This document shows positions 1 to 7,879 of a DNA stretch of 23,148 bases, piece after piece. The stretch covers positions 1 to 23,148 of the forward strand of contig JAJYCM010000016.1 of assembly GCA_021778375.1 (NCBI GenBank). Reading direction: 5' to 3'. The translations under genes were made by a program, and so were the position numbers. The stretch comes from Bacteroidota bacterium. Its GTDB lineage: Bacteria > Bacteroidota > Ignavibacteria > Ignavibacteriales > Ignavibacteriaceae. The notes beneath the pieces were generated by a model that was given only the letters and a program-made list of their open reading frames with translations, did no database searches and was not told the origin of the DNA. Each line of letters begins with the position of its first letter. Within the stretch, counting starts at the first letter, position 1.

Positions 1-14
1 ACTCTAATAAATAC

Positions 15-97
15 TTGGCTTCAGCCCCATTTGTGCTATTTTTGTGGCTAAAGCCATAATTATTTTTTTACACTAATCCCCGCCATAAATGGCGGAG
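15..97. repeat. Cluster of three short perfect hairpins (REP-like)
   Basis: Three tiny perfect inverted repeats follow one another: GGCT/AGCC at 17-26, TGGCT/AGCCA at 45-56 and CCGCCAT/ATGGCGG at 80-95, each with a 2-nt centre. The third is GC-rich in an AT-rich setting. They lie downstream of the kdgK stop (204, minus strand). None is followed by a clear T run in either direction, so a simple Rho-independent terminator is not supported. They resemble dispersed intergenic palindromic repeats; that identity is inferred. The remaining sequence from 98 to 203 shows nothing recognisable. Confidence 0.5.
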
Positions 98-203
98 CAA
101 TTGATAGTATCATAATGCGTAAGGTGATTTAATATCTTAAACGATGAGATTATTTTAGAGATGGATAAAATTTACTAATAATAAAATTGACTTACTTTTA
201 CCT

Positions 204-1238
204 TTATCTTTCTACCCTCCCGGAGCCGCCGCCTTTTGATAGCTTTTCAACTTCGTCTATTGAAACAAGGTTGAAATCTCCGGGTATTGTTTGTTTAAGA
301 CATGATGCCGCTACAGCAAATTCCAACGCTTCTTTTGTATTACTTTTCGTTAGTAGACCATAAATAAGTCCGCTTGCAAATGAATCCCCGCCGCCTACTC
401 TGTCTACAATTTGTACATCATATCTTTTTGAGCGGTAAGGCTGTACACATTCTTTTTCATCGTGAAGCAATGCGCTCCATCCGTTTCTCGAAGCAGAATA
501 GCTTTCTCTTAGTGTTATTGCAACTGACTTAAAATTAAATTTCGTCTTTAATTGTTTTGCTAATTCAAAATATCCCTTTTCATCAAGCTCTGCGCTTTCT
601 ACATTTGTTACTCCAGCCTTAAATCCAAGACTTTTTTCTGCATCTTCTTCATTAGCAATACAAACATCTACATATTCCATTAGTGGAATCATTATTGATT
701 GCGCTTCTTTAGTACTCCATAATTTTGCCCGGTAATTTAAATCGGCACTTATTGTAACTCCATTTTTCTTAGCAGCTTTGCATGCTGCAATCAAACTCTC
801 TTGTGCTTCTTTTCCCAAAGCAGGAGTTATACCAGTCCAGTGAAACCATTTTGCATTTTTAAATACATCTTCCCAGTTAAGCTCATTATTCTTTAGTGTT
901 GTAACCGCAGAGCCTGATCTATCATAAATAACTTTTGAAGCTCTTTGACTTGCACCGGTCTCAAGAAAATATATTCCAACTCTATCTCCGCCTCTTACAA
1001 TATAATCATCCTTCACACCAAAACGTCTCAAGCTGTTAACCGCAGCTTGCCCTATTTCATGCTTCGGTAATTTTGAAACGAAATAACTCTCAAACCCGTA
1101 ATTTGATAATGCAACTGCCACGTTAGCTTCTCCGCCTCCGTAGTTTGCATCGAAGTTTTGCGACTGTACAAACCTGCTGAACCCCGGCGTTGAAAGTCTT
1201 AGCATTATTTCGCCCATTGTTACTACCTTAAATGACAT
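204..1238 (-). CDS. kdgK: 2-keto-3-deoxygluconate kinase (PfkB family)
   Basis: Phosphorylates 2-keto-3-deoxygluconate to KDPG, the step before the aldolase, in the cytoplasm. The 344-residue protein is a full-length PfkB/ribokinase-type sugar kinase. The N-terminal substrate-binding glycine motif YGGGEANVAVAL is at about 33-44. The C-terminal signature DRVGGGDSFASG is at about 279-290, with Asp285 the expected catalytic base. An NEEDA motif near 196-200 is also typical of KdgK-type members. The start ATG has an AAGGAAG-like ribosome site upstream. It is the last gene of the uronate block, 134 bp after eda, a larger gap than elsewhere in the block and one holding a nested inverted repeat. Substrate assignment rests on family resemblance plus neighbours; another PfkB hexose kinase is possible but unlikely here. 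Confidence 0.88.
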   Translation of the reverse strand: MSFKVVTMGEIMLRLSTPGFSRFVQSQNFDANYGGGEANVAVALSNYGFESYFVSKLPKHEIGQAAVNSLRRFGVKDDYIVRGGDRVGIYFLETGASQRASKVIYDRSGSAVTTLKNNELNWEDVFKNAKWFHWTGITPALGKEAQESLIAACKAAKKNGVTISADLNYRAKLWSTKEAQSIMIPLMEYVDVCIANEEDAEKSLGFKAGVTNVESAELDEKGYFELAKQLKTKFNFKSVAITLRESYSASRNGWSALLHDEKECVQPYRSKRYDVQIVDRVGGGDSFASGLIYGLLTKSNTKEALEFAVAASCLKQTIPGDFNLVSIDEVEKLSKGGGSGRVER

Positions 1239-1298
1239 TCTTTCTTCCTTCTATATTTTTTCTTTTTATTTAATAAATTACAATAACTAAATTCTGTT

Positions 1299-1359
1299 AA
1301 CACTCTCCCCTAATCATCTTCTGCAAACAATTCCTTGGCAATGATTTCTATAGAGTGTT
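1299..1359. repeat. Nested inverted repeat between eda and kdgK
   Basis: An outer 8-bp perfect stem AACACTCT (1299-1306) / AGAGTGTT (1352-1359) encloses AATCAT (1312-1317) / ATGATT (1341-1346). Inside these lie TGC/GCA (1322-1324 and 1338-1340) and CAA/TTG around a 4-nt centre (1328-1337). On the transcribed minus strand the apical loop would be GGAA, a GNRA-type tetraloop. There is no T run after it, so termination is not the obvious role. It could be a structured element in the kdgK leader or a processing site. The role is inferred only. Confidence 0.4.
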
Positions 1360-1372
1360 CTTAGTGTTAATA

Positions 1373-2026
1373 TCACTGAATTTCAGCTTTAGCTTTATTT
1401 ATGCTTTCCATTAATATCTTTGCATTAGCTGTAAGGGTTTTATAATCTTCCGAAGCTATTGCCTTTTTATCAAGCAGCGCAGTACCAACACCTACCGCGC
1501 AAGCGCCTGCTTCTAACCAATCACCTGCATTAGTTAGACTGACTCCTCCCGTTGGCATTAACTTTAAATGCGGCATGGGCGCTAGTACGCCTTTGAAGAA
1601 AGCCATACCAACTACATCTGCCGGAAATACTTTGACTATATCAGCGCCTGCTTCATAAGCAGTTTGAATTTCCGTAGGAGTAAATGCTCCCGGCATCGCA
1701 GGAATATTATTCCTATGCGCTGTCTCAATAATTTCCTTTTTGAAGATTGGACTTACAACATATATTGCACCTGCGTCAATTGCTTTTTGTGCAGTCTCAG
1801 AATCTAGTACCGAGCCAACTCCGATTTGCATGTAACTTCCTATTTGCTTGCTGGCTTCCTCAATCATTTTAATAGCGTTTGGTACTGTCATTGTTATTTC
1901 AATTGCTGAAACTCCTCCGGCATAAATTGCTTCTGATACCTTTATTAATTTTGTAGGATCAGTTAACCTGACAACGGCAACTGCTGATACTTTAATTAAA
2001 GCGTCTACTATTTCTTGTCTCGTCAT
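1373..2026 (-). CDS. eda: KDPG / KHG aldolase
   Basis: Cleaves 2-keto-3-deoxy-6-phosphogluconate to pyruvate and glyceraldehyde-3-phosphate, the final step of the uronate route. The 217-residue class I aldolase has the usual length for the family. Visible signatures are Glu43 in IEITM, PGAFTPTE at about 112-119, and the Schiff-base lysine Lys132 in the DIVKVFPA context. A phosphate-binding GVGTALL segment lies near the C terminus. It sits 35 bp after uxaB with no terminator between them, consistent with co-transcription. The start is preceded by AAAGAG. The family commonly also cleaves 4-hydroxy-2-oxoglutarate, but the context makes KDPG the main substrate. Confidence 0.93.
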   Translation of the reverse strand: MTRQEIVDALIKVSAVAVVRLTDPTKLIKVSEAIYAGGVSAIEITMTVPNAIKMIEEASKQIGSYMQIGVGSVLDSETAQKAIDAGAIYVVSPIFKKEIIETAHRNNIPAMPGAFTPTEIQTAYEAGADIVKVFPADVVGMAFFKGVLAPMPHLKLMPTGGVSLTNAGDWLEAGACAVGVGTALLDKKAIASEDYKTLTANAKILMESINKAKAEIQ

Positions 2027-2061
2027 TTTTTCTCTTTTAATATTTCTAATTTTTAATCTTT

Positions 2062-3561
2062 TTATCTTGCATTTAATAATTCTTCAATTGCAGGCTTCAT
2101 TCCAAGACTGTCAATTGACTTGTAATAATATGAAACTATTTCTGTTAAACCGTCTATCTTGTTCAGATCCAAATTCCAAAAATTCACGTTGCCAAGTACT
2201 GACTTCACAACAGTGTCATAGTCATTAAGGCTTTCTAATCCCTTGAAAAATTTCATTACTTCTTCATCATCTTTCAATGTGAATTCTCTTGAACCATTTT
2301 GCGGCAGTTTATTCAAACTGTATCCTCGATAAAACCAAATCAGCGAAGCAAGTGAAAACGAAAGTGCCTCGGGTACGTATTTATTCATTTCAAAATATTC
2401 CAATATTGAAGGAAGTACTCGTACTTTAAATTTCGAAATTGAATTTAATGTTATACTGATTAAATAATGTTTTATAAACGGATTTTGAAATCTTTCTATA
2501 ATCTCTTGAGCAAAATCCAATTTCTTTTCTTCAGAAAAATCAAGCGTTGGTAATATTTCCTTGAATAATCCTTCCGATATATAATTTCCGATAACTCTAT
2601 CTTCCACACTTTGTTGCACTGTGTCATTGCCTGATAAGAATGAAGGAATTGTAAACATTGTGTGAGCGCCGTTTAATATCCTTACTTTTAGGTTTCTGTA
2701 CGGCTGAATATCATCCGTCCAAACAACATTTAGCCCTGCTTGAACAAAGGGTAATTCTTTACTGGCTATTCTATTACCCTGTATTACCCAAAGATGAAAA
2801 ATTTCAGCAGAAACGATTATATTATCTTCATAACCTAATTTTTTCGTTAAACTTTCAATTTCATCTTTCGGATAACCGGGAACAATTCTGTCAACAAGCG
2901 TATTATAAAAATAATTACTTTCTTGGATCCAACGTATGAATTTACTGTCCAATTTCCAATCTAAGGCGTGCTGCAAAATGTATTGATGAAGCGTATCTCC
3001 GTTGTCTTTAATCAATTCACAAGGAATAATAATCATTCCTTTGTCTTTAGCACCGTCAAATTTCTTATATCTTTCGTATAAAAAAGCAGCTGCTTTTGCA
3101 GGAAATGTATCCGGACATTCACCTTCCGGAAAAGGAATTTTTGAATAGGATATCCCTGCTTCAGTAGTATTAGATACTATTACACGCATGTTGGGATTTG
3201 AAGCACATTTCAAAAATTCATTCCAGCCAGTATAAGGATTTATTCCCCTGCTTACCGATGTTATTATCTCGGTCTTTTCAATCTGCTTTCCGTTTTGTAT
3301 CCCTCTAAGTAGAAGCGTGTATAGACCGTCTTGCTTATTAATTTCATCTATCATTCCGCCTTTTAACGGCTGAACAATTACTACTTTCCCGTTAAAGAGT
3401 CCTTTTTTATTCAATTCGTTAAAATGCCAATCAACAAAGGCTCTTAAAAAATTACCTTCGCCAAATTGCAATACGCGCTCCGGCATCTCATCTTTTTGAC
3501 CGATTATGATGTCATTATTTAATATTGTATTTGATTCTATTAGTTTTTTATTTAGCAGCAT
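2062..3561 (-). CDS. uxaB: Tagaturonate reductase (altronate oxidoreductase)
   Basis: NADH-dependent reduction of D-tagaturonate to D-altronate. The 499-residue protein belongs to the polyol-specific long-chain (mannitol) dehydrogenase family. The N-terminal Rossmann region carries QFGEGNFLRAF at about 32-42. NTLVDRIVPGYP lies at about 220-231. The catalytic signature KVRILNGAH places the conserved Lys292, Asn297 and His300. Fructuronate reductase (UxuB) and mannitol dehydrogenase share the fold. The GEGNF form and the placement next to uxaA and uxaC favour UxaB. The gap to uxaA is 48 bp and to eda 35 bp, indicating one transcription unit. A weak ACGGAT ribosome site precedes ATG 3561. Confidence 0.9.
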   Translation of the reverse strand: MLLNKKLIESNTILNNDIIIGQKDEMPERVLQFGEGNFLRAFVDWHFNELNKKGLFNGKVVIVQPLKGGMIDEINKQDGLYTLLLRGIQNGKQIEKTEIITSVSRGINPYTGWNEFLKCASNPNMRVIVSNTTEAGISYSKIPFPEGECPDTFPAKAAAFLYERYKKFDGAKDKGMIIIPCELIKDNGDTLHQYILQHALDWKLDSKFIRWIQESNYFYNTLVDRIVPGYPKDEIESLTKKLGYEDNIIVSAEIFHLWVIQGNRIASKELPFVQAGLNVVWTDDIQPYRNLKVRILNGAHTMFTIPSFLSGNDTVQQSVEDRVIGNYISEGLFKEILPTLDFSEEKKLDFAQEIIERFQNPFIKHYLISITLNSISKFKVRVLPSILEYFEMNKYVPEALSFSLASLIWFYRGYSLNKLPQNGSREFTLKDDEEVMKFFKGLESLNDYDTVVKSVLGNVNFWNLDLNKIDGLTEIVSYYYKSIDSLGMKPAIEELLNAR

Positions 3562-3609
3562 TTATCCGTCTATACTTTTTGAAGTGAATTAAATTTAGGT
3601 TGGCAAGTA

Positions 3610-5109
3610 TTAAAGCGTCACGCCTTCTTTCCAGATTGCAATTTCTTTATTTTCATTAATTTCATTCTTGGTGTTAACTTTTCCTGAGGCTATATCAATT
3701 ATTAGCTTAAGTAGTTCTTTGGTTAGCTCGTCCATATTCTTTTCTCCAGTAAGCAATTTACCTGCATTAAAGTCAATCCAGTTAGGCTTCCTCTCAAATA
3801 GATCTGAATTTGATGATATCTTTATGGTCGGAACTGGGAATCCCAACGGTGTGCCTCTACCCGTTGTAAATAATATTAATGTTGCACCGCTTACTGTCAT
3901 TGCTGTCGCAGAAACTCCGTCATTACCTGGCGCTTTCAATAATGCTAAACCATTTTCTTCAATTTCCTCCCCGTAATCTAATACCTGGTTTATCTGTGTA
4001 GTTCCGCCTTTTTGAATCGCCCCTAGCGATTTCTCTTCAAGCGTTGTTAATCCTCCGTCCTTATTGCCCGGAGAAGGGTTTTCATATATTACCTGATTAT
4101 GACTTATAAAATATTCCTTGAAGCTATTAATCATTTTAACAATTTTATTATAAACGTCTATTGATTTAGCTCTGTTCATCAACTGCTGTTCTGCACCAAA
4201 CATTTCAGGCACTTCAGAAAGAATTATTCTTCCGTTTTGTAACGATATTATATCGGTTATTCTCCCAACTAATGAATTTGCTGATATTCCCGAAAATCCG
4301 TCAGATCCTCCGCATTTCATTCCAATCGTTAAATCAGATATCGGACATTTTACCCGAGTATCCTTTTTTATTATTCCAAATAGTTCACCGACTAACTTTA
4401 TACCTTCTTCAATCTCATCTTTAACTTCCTGAGAATTAAATGATTTTAGTCTCTCTTCATTTATTCCTGTTGCTAATCTTAAAAGAGATTTAATCTGGTT
4501 GTTTTCACAGCCTAAGCCGATTACTAAAACTCCACCGGCATTGGGATTCCTCATCAACCCTGATAAAACTTTCTGTGTATTTGTTAGGTCATCTCCTAGC
4601 TGGCTGCATCCATAAGGATGCGCAAATGCAAATACTCCATCAAAATTTTCTGATTTGTATCTTTCATTGCAAATCTTCGCTATTCTTTCAGCCGATGTAT
4701 TTACACACCCTACTGTATTTATTATCCATATTTCATTTCGCGTACCAACTTTTCCATTTCTTCTCTTATAGCCGTCGAATGTCGGAATATCTGACAATAC
4801 TTTATCGTTTAAGAAATCAGTATGCTCATATTTATAATTAATAATATCACTAAGATTAGTTTTGACATTGTGAGAATGAACCCATTCACCAACTTTGATC
4901 CTTCCAGTAGCATGTCCAATTACATGGCCATACTTAACTATATTTTCTCCTTCTTCAATATCCCTTATAGCAATTTTATGTCCCTGATTAATTTCATTAA
5001 GAATTTGAATTTTAACATTATCTACAATTATCTTTTCGTCCTTTTCAATTCTTGAAATTGCAATTGCTACATTATCTTTCTTATGAATTTTTACAAATTT
5101 GGGTCTCAT
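3610..5109 (-). CDS. uxaA: Altronate dehydratase
   Basis: Dehydrates D-altronate to 2-keto-3-deoxygluconate. The 499-residue chain has the two-part UxaA layout. An N-terminal SAF-type domain covers about 11-85 (ending GRIKVGEWVHSHN). The large galactarate/altronate dehydratase domain starts around GYKRRNGKVGTRNE (113-126). Conserved features include HPYGC (164-168), GLGCE (198-202) and MKCGGSDGFSG (264-274); their cysteines are expected to take part in metal binding. The full-length N-terminal domain argues against a galactarate-only enzyme. It is the first gene of the uxaA-uxaB-eda-kdgK block. The 72-bp gap before it holds an operator-like motif at 5130-5155, so it probably has its own regulated promoter. 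The ribosome site before ATG 5109 is weak. Confidence 0.92.
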   Translation of the reverse strand: MRPKFVKIHKKDNVAIAISRIEKDEKIIVDNVKIQILNEINQGHKIAIRDIEEGENIVKYGHVIGHATGRIKVGEWVHSHNVKTNLSDIINYKYEHTDFLNDKVLSDIPTFDGYKRRNGKVGTRNEIWIINTVGCVNTSAERIAKICNERYKSENFDGVFAFAHPYGCSQLGDDLTNTQKVLSGLMRNPNAGGVLVIGLGCENNQIKSLLRLATGINEERLKSFNSQEVKDEIEEGIKLVGELFGIIKKDTRVKCPISDLTIGMKCGGSDGFSGISANSLVGRITDIISLQNGRIILSEVPEMFGAEQQLMNRAKSIDVYNKIVKMINSFKEYFISHNQVIYENPSPGNKDGGLTTLEEKSLGAIQKGGTTQINQVLDYGEEIEENGLALLKAPGNDGVSATAMTVSGATLILFTTGRGTPLGFPVPTIKISSNSDLFERKPNWIDFNAGKLLTGEKNMDELTKELLKLIIDIASGKVNTKNEINENKEIAIWKEGVTL

Positions 5110-5129
5110 GACTTGCTCAGTATTTTCGG

Positions 5130-5155
5130 CTATATCGTTTACTTTATCGATTACT
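5130..5155 (-). promoter_or_regulatory. Operator-like 26-bp motif, site 1 (before uxaA)
   Basis: Plus-strand layout is CTATATCG (5130-5137), ten bases, then CGATTACT (5148-5155). It aligns base for base with the motifs at 21791-21816 and 18839-18864. It can also be read as a 12-bp direct repeat, ATCGTTTACTTT then ATCGATTACTAT (5134-5157). It lies 20-46 bp upstream of the uxaA start, between the lacI stop and uxaA. A TATAAT sequence on the minus strand lies just upstream of the motif (5172-5177), without a convincing -35 partner. Binding by the adjacent LacI-family protein is an inference. A 26-bp site is longer than a usual LacI operator. Confidence 0.55.
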
Positions 5156-5181
5156 ATTTTAGAACAAAAAAATTATATGCC

Positions 5182-6243
5182 TTAACTACCGGTTAATCCA
5201 GCTTTGGAAAATAAAATCATTCCTTTTGCTGAACAAGTTTCTCTCAAAAGAAGTTCCGTAGGAATTTCAATATGCTTAGGCACAAATGAATCTATGTTCC
5301 TTATATGATCCAATGTTACCTCAACCGCCTTTTTACCAAGCATTTCTGTAGGCTGATTTACACAGCTTAAGGATGGTGAGATAAACCGGTTTACATCACT
5401 ATTTCCAAAACACATGATATCAATATCATCTGGAATTTTTAATCCGACTTCCTGTACTGCTGCGTAAACCCCTAATGCAACAGGATAAGTTACCGTAAAA
5501 AGAAATTCGGGTAAATTATTATTGTTATACATTTGCATGAAACCACGATAGCCGGCTTCTTCTCCAAAACTACCATGTATTACCCAATCTGGATTTATTT
5601 CAACTCCATATTGTTTCATTGCGTCTTCGAATCCCTGGTATCTCTTTAAACCGATGTTGATTTCATGAAACCCTGCTAAGTGCCCGATCTTTGTGTAACC
5701 TAGTTTTATCGCATGTTCTATTGCCTGAAACGCCCCCCCTCTATCGTCAACGGTTACCGAACTAGTATTCGGAATATCTAATATTCTATCAATAAAGGTT
5801 AAAGGTATTCCTTGCCTCTTTACTTTTTCAAAAATCGACAGATCGCGTGTCTGTTGAGTAATTGAAATGATTAGCCCATCAACTCGCATTGCTAAAAGTG
5901 ATTCTATGTGCTTTGTTTGTCTATCTTCACTTTCTTGCGAAACAGTTAAAATTATCTCATAATTATTATAAAAGGCTGCATCATATATTGATTCAATAAC
6001 TGCGCTGAAAAAAAAGTGGGCAATCTTTGGTATTACAACCCCAATTGTATTTGAATGCCGCGACGATAGGTTTCGTGCCATATAATTTGGCGTGTACCCC
6101 AACTCCTCTGCCACTTTCTTTACAAGCTGAGTAGTTTCTTTCGAAATGTCCGGATGCCCTCTTAGCGCTTTGGAAACAGTCACCTTTGAAACATTTAATC
6201 TTTTAGCTATGTCGTCTAAAGTAATATGAATACTTTTTTCCAA
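5182..6243 (-). CDS. LacI-family transcriptional regulator
   Basis: Sugar-responsive DNA-binding repressor or activator, probably controlling this pectin/galacturonate locus. The 353-residue protein has an N-terminal LacI helix-turn-helix and hinge, ITLDDIAKRLNVSKVTVSKAL at about 7-27 continuing to NYMARNLSS near 61. A periplasmic-binding-protein-like effector domain follows, from about 65 (IGVVIPK) to the C terminus. The start codon is TTG at 6243, with a good AGAGGA ribosome site 4 nt upstream. It is embedded between uxaC and uxaA. Its 133-bp upstream gap contains ATAACTTTAA (6262-6271), matching the core of the operator-like motif found elsewhere here, so autoregulation is possible. The effector (galacturonate, tagaturonate or KDG) cannot be read from sequence. 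Confidence 0.9.
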   Translation of the reverse strand: MEKSIHITLDDIAKRLNVSKVTVSKALRGHPDISKETTQLVKKVAEELGYTPNYMARNLSSRHSNTIGVVIPKIAHFFFSAVIESIYDAAFYNNYEIILTVSQESEDRQTKHIESLLAMRVDGLIISITQQTRDLSIFEKVKRQGIPLTFIDRILDIPNTSSVTVDDRGGAFQAIEHAIKLGYTKIGHLAGFHEINIGLKRYQGFEDAMKQYGVEINPDWVIHGSFGEEAGYRGFMQMYNNNNLPEFLFTVTYPVALGVYAAVQEVGLKIPDDIDIMCFGNSDVNRFISPSLSCVNQPTEMLGKKAVEVTLDHIRNIDSFVPKHIEIPTELLLRETCSAKGMILFSKAGLTGS

Positions 6244-6376
6244 TTTATCCTCTCCGGTTTAATAACTTTAACATTTGCCATTATGTAATATAGAGTTTAT
6301 TGGGTTTTATTTAAATGTTGTGTAATAATTTGAACTACTTTTATTGCAATGTACAAATTAGACACATTATTTTTCA

Positions 6377-7789
6377 TTAAAGTTTATAAGCCTTTTTAAC
6401 CAATCCGTATGCTAAAGCTTCGCTTAATGTTTTTGCTTCAGCCAAATCAATTATGTGCTTTGCTGCTAGGCCTGCAAGAAAATTTGAGTCAACTCTTCTT
6501 GATAAATCATGCCTTGCCGGAATTGACAGGAATGCTCTGGTATCATCATTAAATCCTACAGTATTATATACCCCTGCTGTTTCTGTTACATTTTGCCTGA
6601 ATCGAATCATTCCTTCTATGCTGTCATGGAACCACCATGATGGACCTAGTTTCATTGCTGGATAATGCCCGGCTAATGGGGCTAGTTCTCTAGCATAGTT
6701 TGATTCGTCAAGTGTAAAAACTATTAATGTAAGTCTGTTGTCGTTCCCGTATTTATTCAAAAGTTCATGTAAGTTTCTAGTATATTCGGTCTGCAGCGGA
6801 ATATCTGCACCTTTATCTAAACCAAATCTTTTGAATATCCTTTCATTATGATTTCTCATTGAACCTGGATGCACTTGCATAACTAAGCCGTCTTCAACAC
6901 TCATCCTCGCCATTTCCATCAACATGTTTGCAGTAAATAAAGTTGCCTCTTCTTCAGTTGCTTTGCCTTTTAATGCATGCTGAAATATATCCTCAGCTTC
7001 TTTATCGCTTAGTTGATGAGTGTAGGGCGAAACAATTCCTTGATCTGTCGAAACAGCTCCCACGGATTTAAAATACTCTCTTCTGTTTTCAATTGCACTT
7101 ATGAAACTCTTATACGTTACTACATCTATTTTACTTGCCTGACTTAGTTTGTCAATTTCATTCTTCCAACTTGAACCGGTTATATTTACTGCTGCATCTG
7201 GACGAAAGCACGGAATTACTCTTCCCTCCCAGCCTGATTCCTTAATTATTTTATGGTACTCAAGTGAGTCTGATGCACCGTCCGTTGTTGAAAGCACTTC
7301 AATCTTAAATTTATCGAACAATGTCCTTGGAAGAAATTCTTTTGTCTTAAGTTTTGCTGATATTAAATCGTAAATCTTATCAGCATTCTTTGCATTTAAT
7401 TTTTCATTTATACCAAATACTTCAACTAGTTCATGCTTTAACCAAGCACCGGTTGGTGTACCTGCAAAAAGATAGAAATTTTCTGCAAAAATCTTCCATA
7501 TTTTCCGGTGATCTGTTTCTACGGTGGTTCCGTCAACGGTAGGAACTCCAAGAGATTCAAGTGAAATGCCTTGAGAGTATAGCATCCTGAAAATATAATG
7601 ATCGGGTATAATTATTAATTCTGCTGGATCGGGAAATGATTCGTTTATTGCTAATAATTTTGGATCTACATGCCCGTGTGGACTTATAATCGGCAAATCT
7701 TTTACGTTTGAATATAATTCATTCGCAATCTCTCTTACTTTTTCATTTGGATCGAAAAAACGAAATTGATTTAATAATTCTGCTTCCAT
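6377..7789 (-). CDS. uxaC: Uronate isomerase (glucuronate/galacturonate isomerase)
   Basis: Isomerises D-galacturonate to D-tagaturonate and D-glucuronate to D-fructuronate, the entry step of the cytoplasmic pathway. At 470 residues it has the standard length. The amidohydrolase-like metal motif HGH (His38, His40 within SPHGHVDP) is near the N terminus. The family segments QVHPGSMRNHN and LGPSWWFHDSIEGM are present, as is FNDDTRAFLSIPARHDLSRR near the C terminus. A 90-bp gap separates it from the upstream DUF4350-like gene and 133 bp from lacI. The ribosome site before ATG 7789 is poor; no better in-frame start was seen. Because uxaB and uxaA rather than uxuB and uxuA follow, galacturonate is the likely physiological substrate. 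Confidence 0.95.
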   Translation of the reverse strand: MEAELLNQFRFFDPNEKVREIANELYSNVKDLPIISPHGHVDPKLLAINESFPDPAELIIIPDHYIFRMLYSQGISLESLGVPTVDGTTVETDHRKIWKIFAENFYLFAGTPTGAWLKHELVEVFGINEKLNAKNADKIYDLISAKLKTKEFLPRTLFDKFKIEVLSTTDGASDSLEYHKIIKESGWEGRVIPCFRPDAAVNITGSSWKNEIDKLSQASKIDVVTYKSFISAIENRREYFKSVGAVSTDQGIVSPYTHQLSDKEAEDIFQHALKGKATEEEATLFTANMLMEMARMSVEDGLVMQVHPGSMRNHNERIFKRFGLDKGADIPLQTEYTRNLHELLNKYGNDNRLTLIVFTLDESNYARELAPLAGHYPAMKLGPSWWFHDSIEGMIRFRQNVTETAGVYNTVGFNDDTRAFLSIPARHDLSRRVDSNFLAGLAAKHIIDLAEAKTLSEALAYGLVKKAYKL

Positions 7790-7879
7790 ATGTGTAATCT
7801 TAATCCTTAAGTTCTTTGTAATTTTTTTGCTTGTATTAATATTTCATTTTAATTATATAAAACTTGGCTTGAGGGAATC

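Noticed and set aside
80..95. The CCGCCAT/ATGGCGG hairpin as the terminator of kdgK
   Set aside because: On the minus strand it is followed by GGGATTAGTG rather than a T run, and it lies more than 100 bp past the stop codon.
2658..5055. Several plus-strand reading frames opposite uxaB and uxaA (for example 2658-2939, 3668-3976, 4575-4841)
   Set aside because: They lie fully antisense to well-supported enzymes and show no domains of their own; they are shadows of the real genes.
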